In this document: piece after piece, positions 1 to 6,068 of the stretch | How positions within the stretch are numbered: position 1 is the first letter of the stretch | How the letters are laid out: every line of letters starts with the position of its first letter | Assembly: GCA_031284845.1 (NCBI GenBank) | Contig: JAITXH010000092.1 | Span: 1-8,554, forward strand | Length of the DNA stretch: 8,554 nucleotides | Reading direction: 5' to 3' | Origin: Puniceicoccales bacterium | GTDB lineage: Bacteria; Verrucomicrobiota; Verrucomicrobiia; Opitutales; UBA953 | Notes under the pieces: model-generated | Databases searched by the model: none | Told to the model about the DNA's origin: nothing | What the model saw: the letters and a program-made list of their open reading frames with translations, nothing else | Program-made: the position numbers and the translations under genes

Positions 1-800
1 GCGCGTCCGTGTTCGTTGCCGCTCGTCGGCAGGGTGTCGTAGTATTTGGTCGAGGCGAGCTTTACGGTTTTCATGGTCGTCTCGGCAGAGGTGCCGCCGA
101 TGACGAAGGCGAGGTGATACGGGGGACAGGCGGCAGTGCCGAGTGTCTTCATTTTCTCGATGAGGAATTTCTCAAGGCTCTTTGGGTTGAGCAGTGCCTT
201 GGTTTCCTGAAAGAGGTAGTTTTTATTTGCCGAGCCGCCGCCTTTGGCGACGAAGAGGAAGCTGTATTCAGCGCCGGGCGTGGCATAGAGATCTATCTGT
301 GCGGGGAGGTTGGTGCCGGTATTCACCTCTTTATACGTGTCGAGGGGCGCGGTTTGCGAGTAGCGCAGGCTGTTTTGGGTGTAGGCCTGATAGACGCCCA
401 GCGAAAGAGCTTCGGCGTCGTTGGCACCTGTCCACACCTGCTGGCCTTTTTTGCCGACGATGGTGGCGGTGCCGGTGTCCTGGCAAAAGGGAAGCACGCC
501 GCAGGCGGCGACTTCGGCGTTGCGCAACATGGCGTGGGCGACGGCGCGGTCATTGGCGCTGGACGCCGGGTCGTCGAGGATGGCGGCGACTTGGGCGAGG
601 TGAGCCGGGCGCAAAAAGAATGCGATGTCGTGAAATGCCTGATTGGCAAGAAGCGCCAATCCTTCGGGGGCGATTTTGAGGACAGGTTTCCCGTCAAATT
701 CACCCGTCGAGACATGCTCGCGTGTGATGAGCCGGTATTCGGTCGTTGTGTCTTTCCCAAGGGGAAAGGTGTCTTGATAAAAAAAAGGTGGCGTGGCCAT
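1..800 (-). CDS. fumA: Class I fumarate hydratase, [4Fe-4S] type (FumA/FumB-like), 3' end cut by window edge
   Basis: Catalyses the reversible hydration of fumarate to L-malate in the TCA cycle, in the cytoplasm. I translated 266 codons from the ATG at 800 with no stop, and they align end to end with E. coli FumA as I remember it: N-terminal FPLGKDTTEYRL, then GVLPFCQDTGTA, EVNTGTNLPAQIDLYA, AKGGGSANK and TAACPPYHLAFVIGGTSAE. Cys105 and Cys224 fall at the same residue numbers as two of the three FumA iron-sulfur ligands, which strongly supports this start. The third ligand (near 318) lies beyond the window. The full protein should be about 550 residues, so roughly half is present. No Shine-Dalgarno site precedes the start. 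Codons 5-8 contain a run of eight T. It is divergent from tgt, and a candidate promoter lies at 838-866. The symbol could equally be fumB, since the two are near-identical isozymes. Class and function are secure. Confidence 0.95.
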   Translation of the reverse strand, partial: MATPPFFYQDTFPLGKDTTTEYRLITREHVSTGEFDGKPVLKIAPEGLALLANQAFHDIAFFLRPAHLAQVAAILDDPASSANDRAVAHAMLRNAEVAACGVLPFCQDTGTATIVGKKGQQVWTGANDAEALSLGVYQAYTQNSLRYSQTAPLDTYKEVNTGTNLPAQIDLYATPGAEYSFLFVAKGGGSANKNYLFQETKALLNPKSLEKFLIEKMKTLGTAACPPYHLAFVIGGTSAETTMKTVKLASTKYYDTLPTSGNEHGR

Positions 801-837
801 GCGCGCCAAAAGTGGCGGTGGCGGCACCAAGGGCAAT

Positions 838-866
838 TTTAAAGAGAAAAGGAAAAGATTGGACAA
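838..866 (-). promoter_or_regulatory. Candidate sigma-70 promoter for the fumarase gene
   Basis: On the minus strand TTGTCC (861-866, -35-like, 4 of 6 consensus) is followed by exactly 17 bases and TTTAAA (838-843, -10-like, 4 of 6). A start of transcription near 830 would leave a leader of about 30 bases before the ATG at 800. TTTAAA is its own reverse complement, so it might also serve tgt, but I see no matching -35 on the plus strand. The match is modest and was found by eye only. Confidence 0.3.
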
Positions 867-899
867 TTCCGGGCGGATTCCCGTGAAGTGTCCCGGCTA

Positions 900-2054
900 A
901 TGGATGACAATTCTGCTCATTTCCAACTTCTTGCCTGCGCTGGCGGTGCGCGTCGCGGGCGTTTGCGCACACGCCACGGTGTCATTGAGACGCCGGTCTT
1001 CATGCCTGTGGGCACGCAGGGGACCGTCAAGGCGCTGACGCCTGCACAGGTGGCCGAAACGGGGGCGCAAATCATACTGGGGAATACCTACCACCTGAAT
1101 CTCCGTCCCGGTCCCGATGTGGTGCAGCGTCTCGGCGGCTTACACAAATTCATGAATTGGGAACGCCCGATTCTTACGGACTCCGGCGGTTTCCAGGTCT
1201 TTTCCCTCGCGAAGCTCCGCCGTATGGACGACTCCGGAATCACCTTTCAGTCGCATCTTGACGGCGCTACGGTGCGCCTCGATCCGCGCATCTGTTTCGA
1301 CATACAGAACGCGCTCGGTTCAGACATCGCGATGGTGCTCGACGAGTGTCCGCCGTGGCACAGCAGTGCCGAAGATTGTGCCGCTGCTGTGCGGCGCACG
1401 GTGCGCTGGGCTGGCCAGTTTTACGGTTGTGCGCATGAGGCTGGTTTCCTTGCGTCGGGGCACCACGTCTTCGGGATCGTGCAAGGCTCCATTTACGAAG
1501 ACCTCCGGCGCGAATGTGCGCAGGCGCTGGCGGCGCTGGATTTTTCCGGTTATGCCATAGGCGGTGTGAGCGTGGGCGAGCCGGAGCCTGAAATGCTTGC
1601 CCAGGTGGCCGCCACGACGCCGCACTTGCCCGTTTACAAGCCGCGCTATGTGATGGGGACGGGCACGCCGCCGCAATTATTGAGGATGATTGCGCTGGGG
1701 GCGGACATGTTTGATTGCGTGATGCCTACGCGTCTGGCGCGGCACGGCTCCTTTTTCACGCCGGATGGCCTGTGCAATATCCGCAACGAGCGTTTCCGGC
1801 TCGATGAGGCTCCTCTGGTGGAGGGCGCGGATAACTACACTTGCCGGCACTTCTCCCGTGCCTATGTGCGCCATTTGTGCCAGGCGCAGGAGATACTGGC
1901 CTCGACCTTGCTCTCGATACACAACATCCACTTTTTCCAGGATCTGATGGCGCAGGCCCGCGCACATATCGAGGCGGGGGATTTCTCTGCGTGGGCGGCG
2001 GCGTGGATGGCACGCTACGAAGCGGGCGAGGGCAAGGGTGAGAGTGAAGGCTGA
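900..2054 (+). CDS. tgt: Queuine/preQ1 tRNA-guanine transglycosylase with incomplete zinc-ligand set
   Basis: Exchanges guanine at the wobble position (34) of GUN-anticodon tRNAs for preQ1, a step toward queuosine. It is a cytoplasmic TIM-barrel enzyme, here 384 residues, the usual bacterial length. Seen: GNTYHLNLRPG (61-71), TDSGGFQVFSL with catalytic Asp94, LDECPP (147-152), FGIVQGS (191-197), GGVSVGE (221-227) and FDCVMPTR with nucleophile Asp272. The C-terminal zinc region normally reads CxCxxC plus a downstream His (E. coli C302, C304, C307, H333). Here the aligned residues are Ala310, Asn312, Cys315 and His341, so two ligands are gone although flanking YTC, SRAY and IHN are kept. I chose ATG 900; a GTG at 888 in the same frame is possible, and neither has a convincing Shine-Dalgarno site. 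Codons end in G more often than in the other genes. It is divergent from fumarase and convergent with the next gene. Confidence 0.95.
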   Translation: MDDNSAHFQLLACAGGARRGRLRTRHGVIETPVFMPVGTQGTVKALTPAQVAETGAQIILGNTYHLNLRPGPDVVQRLGGLHKFMNWERPILTDSGGFQVFSLAKLRRMDDSGITFQSHLDGATVRLDPRICFDIQNALGSDIAMVLDECPPWHSSAEDCAAAVRRTVRWAGQFYGCAHEAGFLASGHHVFGIVQGSIYEDLRRECAQALAALDFSGYAIGGVSVGEPEPEMLAQVAATTPHLPVYKPRYVMGTGTPPQLLRMIALGADMFDCVMPTRLARHGSFFTPDGLCNIRNERFRLDEAPLVEGADNYTCRHFSRAYVRHLCQAQEILASTLLSIHNIHFFQDLMAQARAHIEAGDFSAWAAAWMARYEAGEGKGESEG

Positions 2055-2057
2055 ATC

Positions 2058-2831
2058 TTACGGCCCGATGATCACGCGGTAGTAGCCCGGGCGCAGGCGG
2101 GCGGCCAATCCGGAGGCGGTGATATATTTCCGCATGGCGGCGTCCACCGCCGCATTGCCGGAGCCGAACTTGTCTTCCGTCCAGGGCAACGGCACGGGTG
2201 CGCTCACCGCGCCTTGCCTGTCCACCCAATAGGAAAAGGCGGCAGGGCGCCATTTCTCGCCTGCGGTGTCCACCGTCAGGCCGAGCCGTATCGGCTCTTC
2301 CAAGACGAGTTCGCTGTCTTCCAGGCGTTCAATCCGCATGAATGCCTGCCGTGGTGGCGGGGCGGCTAATCCGGGTTGGGCCTGAAGACCAAGTGTCGCG
2401 GCGACTCCCCAGTGGCTCAACGAGAGAAGGGATTCCAGAGGCGGGCTGGGTTCCGGTGCATTGGTTGGCAATGCGAGTGCTGTGCCCGGGCGGGCGCCCA
2501 TTTGCGGGGTGAATTCGCGGGGGGGCATTCCTATTAATTCGGAGGCTTGCGCGTCTTCCGAGGTATCCCACACGCTGTATCCATAATTCAATGACGTGGG
2601 CATGTAGAGCGGTTCGGTGTCCAGCAGCGACCATTCGCGTTGCAGCTCGGCGGACCATCCGGCGCGGGTGAACACCACGCCGTCTGGTGTAGATTTAGTC
2701 TGCACGGTGATGACTGGCTGGAAGAGCGCGAGCAGGATGGCGTGCGCGATCACGGCACACGCCAGCGCCACCCGCAGCAAGGGGGAGAGCGCGTCGTGGA
2801 AGAATCGGTATGTGCGCAGTCCGGTGAACAT
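2058..2831 (-). CDS. Membrane-anchored hypothetical protein, 257 residues
   Basis: I do not recognise this family. The protein has a short basic N-terminus, one hydrophobic segment at about residues 18-37 (VALACAVIAHAILLALF) without a clear cleavage site, then a soluble region that would lie outside the cytoplasm. A proline-rich stretch (about 117-160) separates two parts. The C-terminal 75 residues include AVDAAMRKYI and end in RLRPGYYRVIIGP, a layout loosely like the C-terminal domain of TonB-type proteins (anchor, Pro-rich linker, small end domain), but no TonB hallmark is certain. The ATG at 2831 has no Shine-Dalgarno site. The gene follows the fucosidase on the same strand, but a terminator lies between, so it probably has its own promoter in 2832-2914, where I see no good -35/-10 pair. 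Its stop lies 3 bases from the tgt stop. The coherent anchor plus soluble layout over 257 codons supports a real gene. Confidence 0.75.
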   Translation of the reverse strand: MFTGLRTYRFFHDALSPLLRVALACAVIAHAILLALFQPVITVQTKSTPDGVVFTRAGWSAELQREWSLLDTEPLYMPTSLNYGYSVWDTSEDAQASELIGMPPREFTPQMGARPGTALALPTNAPEPSPPLESLLSLSHWGVAATLGLQAQPGLAAPPPRQAFMRIERLEDSELVLEEPIRLGLTVDTAGEKWRPAAFSYWVDRQGAVSAPVPLPWTEDKFGSGNAAVDAAMRKYITASGLAARLRPGYYRVIIGP

Positions 2832-2914
2832 TGGCGTAGATGCTTTCAGGTTTCGTGCGCAGGAGCAAGCGCTTCAAACAAATTGAGAATTAGAGTTGTC
2901 CGGCCCATTCATTG
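2832..2914. other. Intergenic leader of the membrane-protein gene
   Basis: These 83 bases lie between the fucosidase terminator and the ATG of the hypothetical membrane protein, and should carry the latter's promoter. I found no convincing sigma-70 pair on the minus strand. TTGTTT and TTGAAG are present as -35-like words, but without a -10 at 16-18 bases. The segment holds the short AATTNNN repeat at 2881-2894. No small ORF or RNA gene is evident. Confidence 0.4.
2881..2894. repeat. Two AATT-type heptamer units
   Basis: Plus strand shows AATTGAG followed directly by AATTAGA: two 7-base units in phase. They resemble the longer heptamer run at 5190-5217. Two units alone could arise by chance; the placement between genes, as with the other copy, is what makes it worth recording. 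Confidence 0.3.
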
Positions 2915-2938
2915 AAAAAAACAGCTTGCGGCGCTGTT
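2915..2938 (-). terminator. Rho-independent terminator after the fucosidase gene
   Basis: Read on the minus strand, AACAGC, a 7-base loop (GCCGCAA) and GCTGTT form a 6-base-pair stem (2933-2938 with 2920-2925), and the stem runs into seven consecutive T (2921-2915). It lies about 30 bases after the fucosidase stop at 2969. This is the classic position and shape for the end of the cmk-plsC-fucosidase unit. The stem is short, so it may leak. Confidence 0.7.
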
Positions 2939-2968
2939 GTGAGAAATGGATTCCGGGGGCAGCGGAGG

Positions 2969-4531
2969 TTAATTCGTGGGCGGGTTGTCCTGGCGGATGC
3001 CGCTGTTTTGTTTGGGTGTGCCGGTTTTGCCTTCCGGAGCGATATGCGCATTCGTGATTTTGAAAGTGTAGGCGTATTTGCAAGGCGCGTCATCGGGGCC
3101 AAACGCGGGAGTCTTTATCTTGAGTGCCGCGCCGTCCCGCGTGTAGCTCAGCTCGCCGGGTGAGCCAAGAAGTGTCACCGTCGCGCTGTCACCGGCGTCC
3201 ACATCGCGCAGTATCAGTTGCGCTTCGGGCCAACCGGCGCAAATGGCGTAGAGGGTGCTCCCTTTTTGCGTGTAGAAGACCTGTTTCACGGCATTGCCGC
3301 CTTTTGGTTTTTGGCCGACGGTATCGAGGAGATTGTATTTTGCTTTGTAGTGGCTGTATTGCTGTTTGGGGCGTTTCCCCTCAGTCCACTGGCAAGGGCG
3401 TCCGGCGGGGCGTGTGCCGTAGATGGCCTCGCCGTTCACGTCCAGCCATGCGCCGATGTCGAGCAGGCGCTCTTCCATGATGGGGGGAATGGTGCCGTCT
3501 GCAGCCGGGCCGATGTTGAGGAGGAGATTGCCGCCCCGGCTGACGAGATCGGCGAGCACGAGGACGAGTTCCCGCGATGTTTTGTAATCGCCGATGCGTT
3601 CGGCGCGGTTCAGGCCGAAAGAGTAAGCGATGCCCCGGTTTTCCTCCCAGGCGTGCGCGCCGTCTTGCAGCCCGGCGCCGTATTCCGTCGTGTAGTAGCC
3701 GCCGTGCCGGTGGCGTGTTTCTTTGCCCCAACGGTCATTGACGACGACATCTTCTTTTGAGGGCGATTCGTTATAGAGCCATGCGAGCAGTTCTTCGCTC
3801 TTCCAGTCTTTGGAGGGCATGTCCCACTCGCCATCGCCGAAGATGAGCGAGGGTTGGTAGCGCGTGACGACATCCTTGAATTGCGGGATGTAGTGTTCGT
3901 TCACAAAGCGCTTCCGGGCCTTCGGGTCTTTCCATAGCGGGTGAAACCACTCGTGGAGCGAGATGTAGAAGCCGAATTTCAAGCCCTGGGCACGGGTGGC
4001 TGCGGCAAGCTCGCCGAGGAGGTCGCGCTTGGGGCCGGTTTCGACGGCGTTCCAAGGGCGTCCGTAGGCGCTGGAGGCGTGTTCGCTGGGCCAGAGTGCG
4101 AAGCCGTCATGGTGCTTTGAGGTCGGCACGACGTATCGGGCACCGGCGCGTTTGAAAAGTGCGGCCCACTCTTTGGCGTCGAAGAGTTCAGCGGTGAAGC
4201 GGGGGGCAAAATCCATGTAACTGAAATTTTCGCCGTAGTTTTTTTTATGAAAGGCTGTGGCGGCGGCGTCTTTGCCGAGGCGGTTCCAATAGGATTCGGC
4301 GTAAGTGCCGCGCTTGGCCCAAGCGGGCACCGAGTATGGGCCCCAGTGGATGAATATGCCGAATTTGGCGTCCTGGAACCAGCCGGGCAGGGGGCGTTTG
4401 TCCAGAGAAGCCCAGTTGGCGTCGTAGGGTGCTGCGGCTTGCGCAACGGGCGCTAGGGGGATGATGACGGCGGAGATAATCGCGGAAAGAAGAGAAAGTG
4501 TGCGCATGTGTTTGTGAAAAAAGGTGCTCAT
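2969..4531 (-). CDS. Secreted alpha-L-fucosidase, GH29 family, FUCA1-like
   Basis: Releases terminal alpha-linked L-fucose from glycans by a retaining mechanism, probably outside the cytoplasm. The 520-residue protein starts with a signal peptide: basic residues, a hydrophobic core at about 11-27, and likely cleavage after AQA near 33. GH29 landmarks are intact: FGIFIHWG (57-64), SKHHDGFALW (138-147), IFGDGEWD with the likely nucleophile Asp233, VVVNDRWG (262-269), HGGYYTTEYG (276-285), WEENRG with the likely acid/base Glu296, and GGNLLLNIGP (333-342). These match human FUCA1 (nucleophile D225, acid/base E289) in order and spacing, placing it near GH29-A. About 180 residues follow the barrel, the usual C-terminal beta domain. 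The ATG at 4531 overlaps the plsC stop as TAATG, suggesting coupled translation; a second ATG at 4507 also leaves a good signal peptide. A run of eight A at codons 96-98 does not break the frame. Confidence 0.95.
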   Translation of the reverse strand: MSTFFHKHMRTLSLLSAIISAVIIPLAPVAQAAAPYDANWASLDKRPLPGWFQDAKFGIFIHWGPYSVPAWAKRGTYAESYWNRLGKDAAATAFHKKNYGENFSYMDFAPRFTAELFDAKEWAALFKRAGARYVVPTSKHHDGFALWPSEHASSAYGRPWNAVETGPKRDLLGELAAATRAQGLKFGFYISLHEWFHPLWKDPKARKRFVNEHYIPQFKDVVTRYQPSLIFGDGEWDMPSKDWKSEELLAWLYNESPSKEDVVVNDRWGKETRHRHGGYYTTEYGAGLQDGAHAWEENRGIAYSFGLNRAERIGDYKTSRELVLVLADLVSRGGNLLLNIGPAADGTIPPIMEERLLDIGAWLDVNGEAIYGTRPAGRPCQWTEGKRPKQQYSHYKAKYNLLDTVGQKPKGGNAVKQVFYTQKGSTLYAICAGWPEAQLILRDVDAGDSATVTLLGSPGELSYTRDGAALKIKTPAFGPDDAPCKYAYTFKITNAHIAPEGKTGTPKQNSGIRQDNPPTN

Positions 4532-5178
4532 TATGCGATGGCATCCGGAAGATCTTCTGCCGAGGCGATGCGGGCCATGATGTGCCGGGATGCTTCGATG
4601 AAGCGTTTAGGGTGTTGCGCTCCGGGGTCGAACTCCTCTGGAAATACGGGAGGGAGGAACACCACGGTCAGGCGTGCTCCGGGGCGCGGGAAGAAGCTGC
4701 CGCGCGGGAGCAGAGTGTGCGTGCCGAAGACGCGCACGGGGACTACCGGCACGCGCGTCTTGCAGGCGATCAGCCCTATGCCGGCTTGCGCTTCCTGCAA
4801 TTGGCCATCTTGGCTGCGCGTCCCTTCCGGGAACATCAAAAGGCTCTGCCCGCCGCGCAATACGGCAAACACGCGCTTGAATGCTGCCACATCGGAGCCG
4901 CCGTCGCGGTCCACGGGAATCGTGTTACATGTCCGCAAAACATGGCCGAGTCCCGGATTTTTGAAGAGAGTCTTGCGGGCGAAAAAGTATATCTCTTTTT
5001 CGATTGAGCTGCCCACGAGCGGCGGGTCGAGAAAGCTTTGATGATTGCAGGCGATAATGCTTCCTCCTGCCGGCACGTTGTCCAGCCCGCTCACATCCAC
5101 GCGTCCGAAGAGCGCCACAAACCATCGCGCTATGTTATACACGATGATGTAGGTGGGGTTGTCGGAGATTAACGCCAT
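4531..5178 (-). CDS. plsC: 1-acyl-sn-glycerol-3-phosphate acyltransferase
   Basis: Transfers an acyl chain to the sn-2 position of lysophosphatidic acid, giving phosphatidic acid for membrane phospholipids; it acts at the inner face of the cytoplasmic membrane. All four acyltransferase motifs are present in its 215 residues: NHQSFLDP (45-52, the HX4D catalytic pair His46/Asp51), IPVDRD (87-92), FPEGTRS (116-122) and VPVVPVRVFG (143-152). The length is typical of short bacterial PlsC proteins. The first 25 residues are weakly hydrophobic and may touch the membrane. The ATG at 5178 lies 30 bases after the cmk stop, without a Shine-Dalgarno site. Its stop overlaps the fucosidase start (TAATG). 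A cmk-plsC pairing is known in other bacteria, which supports the reading as an operon. Precise acyl donor and acceptor are inferred; related LPLAT proteins can use other lysolipids. Confidence 0.92.
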   Translation of the reverse strand: MALISDNPTYIIVYNIARWFVALFGRVDVSGLDNVPAGGSIIACNHQSFLDPPLVGSSIEKEIYFFARKTLFKNPGLGHVLRTCNTIPVDRDGGSDVAAFKRVFAVLRGGQSLLMFPEGTRSQDGQLQEAQAGIGLIACKTRVPVVPVRVFGTHTLLPRGSFFPRPGARLTVVFLPPVFPEEFDPGAQHPKRFIEASRHIMARIASAEDLPDAIA

Positions 5179-5189
5179 GAAAGGAGAGA

Positions 5190-5217
5190 ATGGATTGCGA
5201 ATTAGGAATTATGAATT
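5190..5217. repeat. Four-unit imperfect heptamer repeat (NNGAATT)
   Basis: Plus strand reads ATGGATT, GCGAATT, AGGAATT, ATGAATT: four in-phase 7-base units, the last three sharing GAATT. It fills most of the 30-base gap between cmk and plsC and overlaps the last codons and stop of cmk, which uses TAA from one unit. Spacing by 7 means the units change reading frame. Function unknown; a related two-unit copy lies at 2881-2894. Confidence 0.5.
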
Positions 5218-5901
5218 GGTGACGGTTGGTTTTGCGGCCCGCAATTGCTCTAATAATACCGCGACCTTTTCCACGACCTCGTCCAAAGACAAATGCGTGC
5301 TGTCTATGCGCACTGCGCCGGGCGGGCATACGAGCGGGGCCGTGGCTCTGGAGGCGTCTATCTGGTCGCGCCGGGCGATGGAATCCACGCCGCCTTCCGC
5401 CACACGCCGGGCGGCTCGCGCCGCCGGGTCGGCTTCCAAAAAGAGACGCAAATCCGCGTCGGGCATAATCACCGAGCCGATGTCGCGCCCTTCCATGATC
5501 AGACCGTCAAAGCCATGTGCGCGTGCCAGTGCCGCCAGACTGCGCTGGTAATCGAATAAAAACCGCCGCACGGCGGGCAGGGCGGCAAAAGGGGACACAA
5601 GCGCGTTGATTTCCGGAGTGCGCAATTTGGCGTCTGCTGGCACGTCGCTGTTGATGGCCAGACGTGCGGTGCGGCCTTCGAGCACGGTGCCCAGTGGCAC
5701 GGCTTGCAGGCGTGTTTCGACAGCGGCGGAATCTTCCGGAGAGACGCCGGCTTGCATGAGCGCCAACGTCACAGTGCGGTAATGCGACCCGGTATCCACA
5801 TGCATTAAATTGAATCGCGCAGACAGTGCGCGGCTCGTGGAGGATTTGCCGGAGGCTGCGCCGCCATCCACGGCAACAGTGATGAAAGGAGAAATGCCCA
5901 T
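5209..5901 (-). CDS. cmk: Cytidylate (CMP/dCMP) kinase
   Basis: Phosphorylates CMP and dCMP with ATP in the cytoplasm, feeding CTP and dCTP pools. The 230-residue protein has the P-loop DGGAASGKSS (12-21), HVDTGSHYR (34-42, usually DTGAMYR in the family), MEGRDIGSVIMPDADLRLFL (136-155) and the lid/substrate region RRDQIDASRATAPL (177-190), ending with IDSTHLSLDEVVEKV. Length matches standard bacterial Cmk. I start at ATG 5901 because the frame upstream (back to a TTG at 5943) adds 14 residues before the normal N-terminus. No Shine-Dalgarno site is seen. The Ser39-His40 change in the DTGAMYR box is unusual, but all catalytic elements are kept. It is first in an apparent cmk-plsC-fucosidase unit; its promoter should lie in 5902-6068. 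The last codons overlap a heptamer repeat, so the C-terminus AKPTVTNS may be variable. Confidence 0.94.
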   Translation of the reverse strand: MGISPFITVAVDGGAASGKSSTSRALSARFNLMHVDTGSHYRTVTLALMQAGVSPEDSAAVETRLQAVPLGTVLEGRTARLAINSDVPADAKLRTPEINALVSPFAALPAVRRFLFDYQRSLAALARAHGFDGLIMEGRDIGSVIMPDADLRLFLEADPAARAARRVAEGGVDSIARRDQIDASRATAPLVCPPGAVRIDSTHLSLDEVVEKVAVLLEQLRAAKPTVTNS

Positions 5902-6068
5902 TTTTCTGCTGCCAGAGAAACTGCAATCCAAGGCGGGGAACAAGCCCCTTTTTGTTCAGCCGTGTTGAAACGGCAGCGGCCCCTGGCTCGCGAAATGCAC
6001 CTTGGTGCTGAAATCAGCCGACCTTTGCGCATTGCTCCGTTACTCCCGGAACAATCGTGGCTGCATCC
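5902..6068. other. Hairpin-rich intergenic region upstream of cmk
   Basis: 167 bases separate the HAD gene stop from the cmk start. Short inverted repeats cluster here: GAACAA/TTGTTC (5938-5943 and 5952-5957), GCCGT/ACGGC (5959-5963 and 5970-5974), GCACC/GGTGC (5997-6001 and 6004-6008) and GCTGA/TCAGC (6007-6011 and 6014-6018). The last two share bases and could not fold together. None is followed by a T-run on the minus strand, so I do not call a terminator for the HAD gene. No clear sigma-70 promoter was found. It may be a cmk leader with structure, or chance. Confidence 0.35.

Noticed and set aside
779..786. Run of eight A (T on the coding strand) at fumarase codons 5-8, as a possible phase-variable tract
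   Set aside because: The frame is intact through the run, and a TCA-cycle enzyme is an unlikely phase-variation target. One run of eight is not strong evidence.
9..842. Open frame on the plus strand opposite the fumarase gene (277 codons)
   Set aside because: Antisense to a fumarase reading with conserved residues at the expected positions; no protein-like features of its own.
1756..2253. Minus-strand frame spanning the end of tgt and the membrane-protein gene
   Set aside because: It overlaps two better supported genes, and its Arg/Pro-rich translation is typical of an off-frame shadow.
4239..4246. Run of eight A on the fucosidase coding strand giving an A AAA AAC slippery heptamer
   Set aside because: The zero frame continues to a full-length GH29 protein. 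I see no stimulatory hairpin or useful -1 product.
5190..5222. Ten-codon plus-strand ORF preceded by AAGGAG at 5181-5186
   Set aside because: It lies within the heptamer repeat and the antisense end of cmk, with no sign of function. The site is probably chance.
5938..5957. GAACAA/TTGTTC hairpin as a terminator for the HAD gene
   Set aside because: No T-run follows on the minus strand, and it sits just before cmk, 111 bases past the HAD stop.
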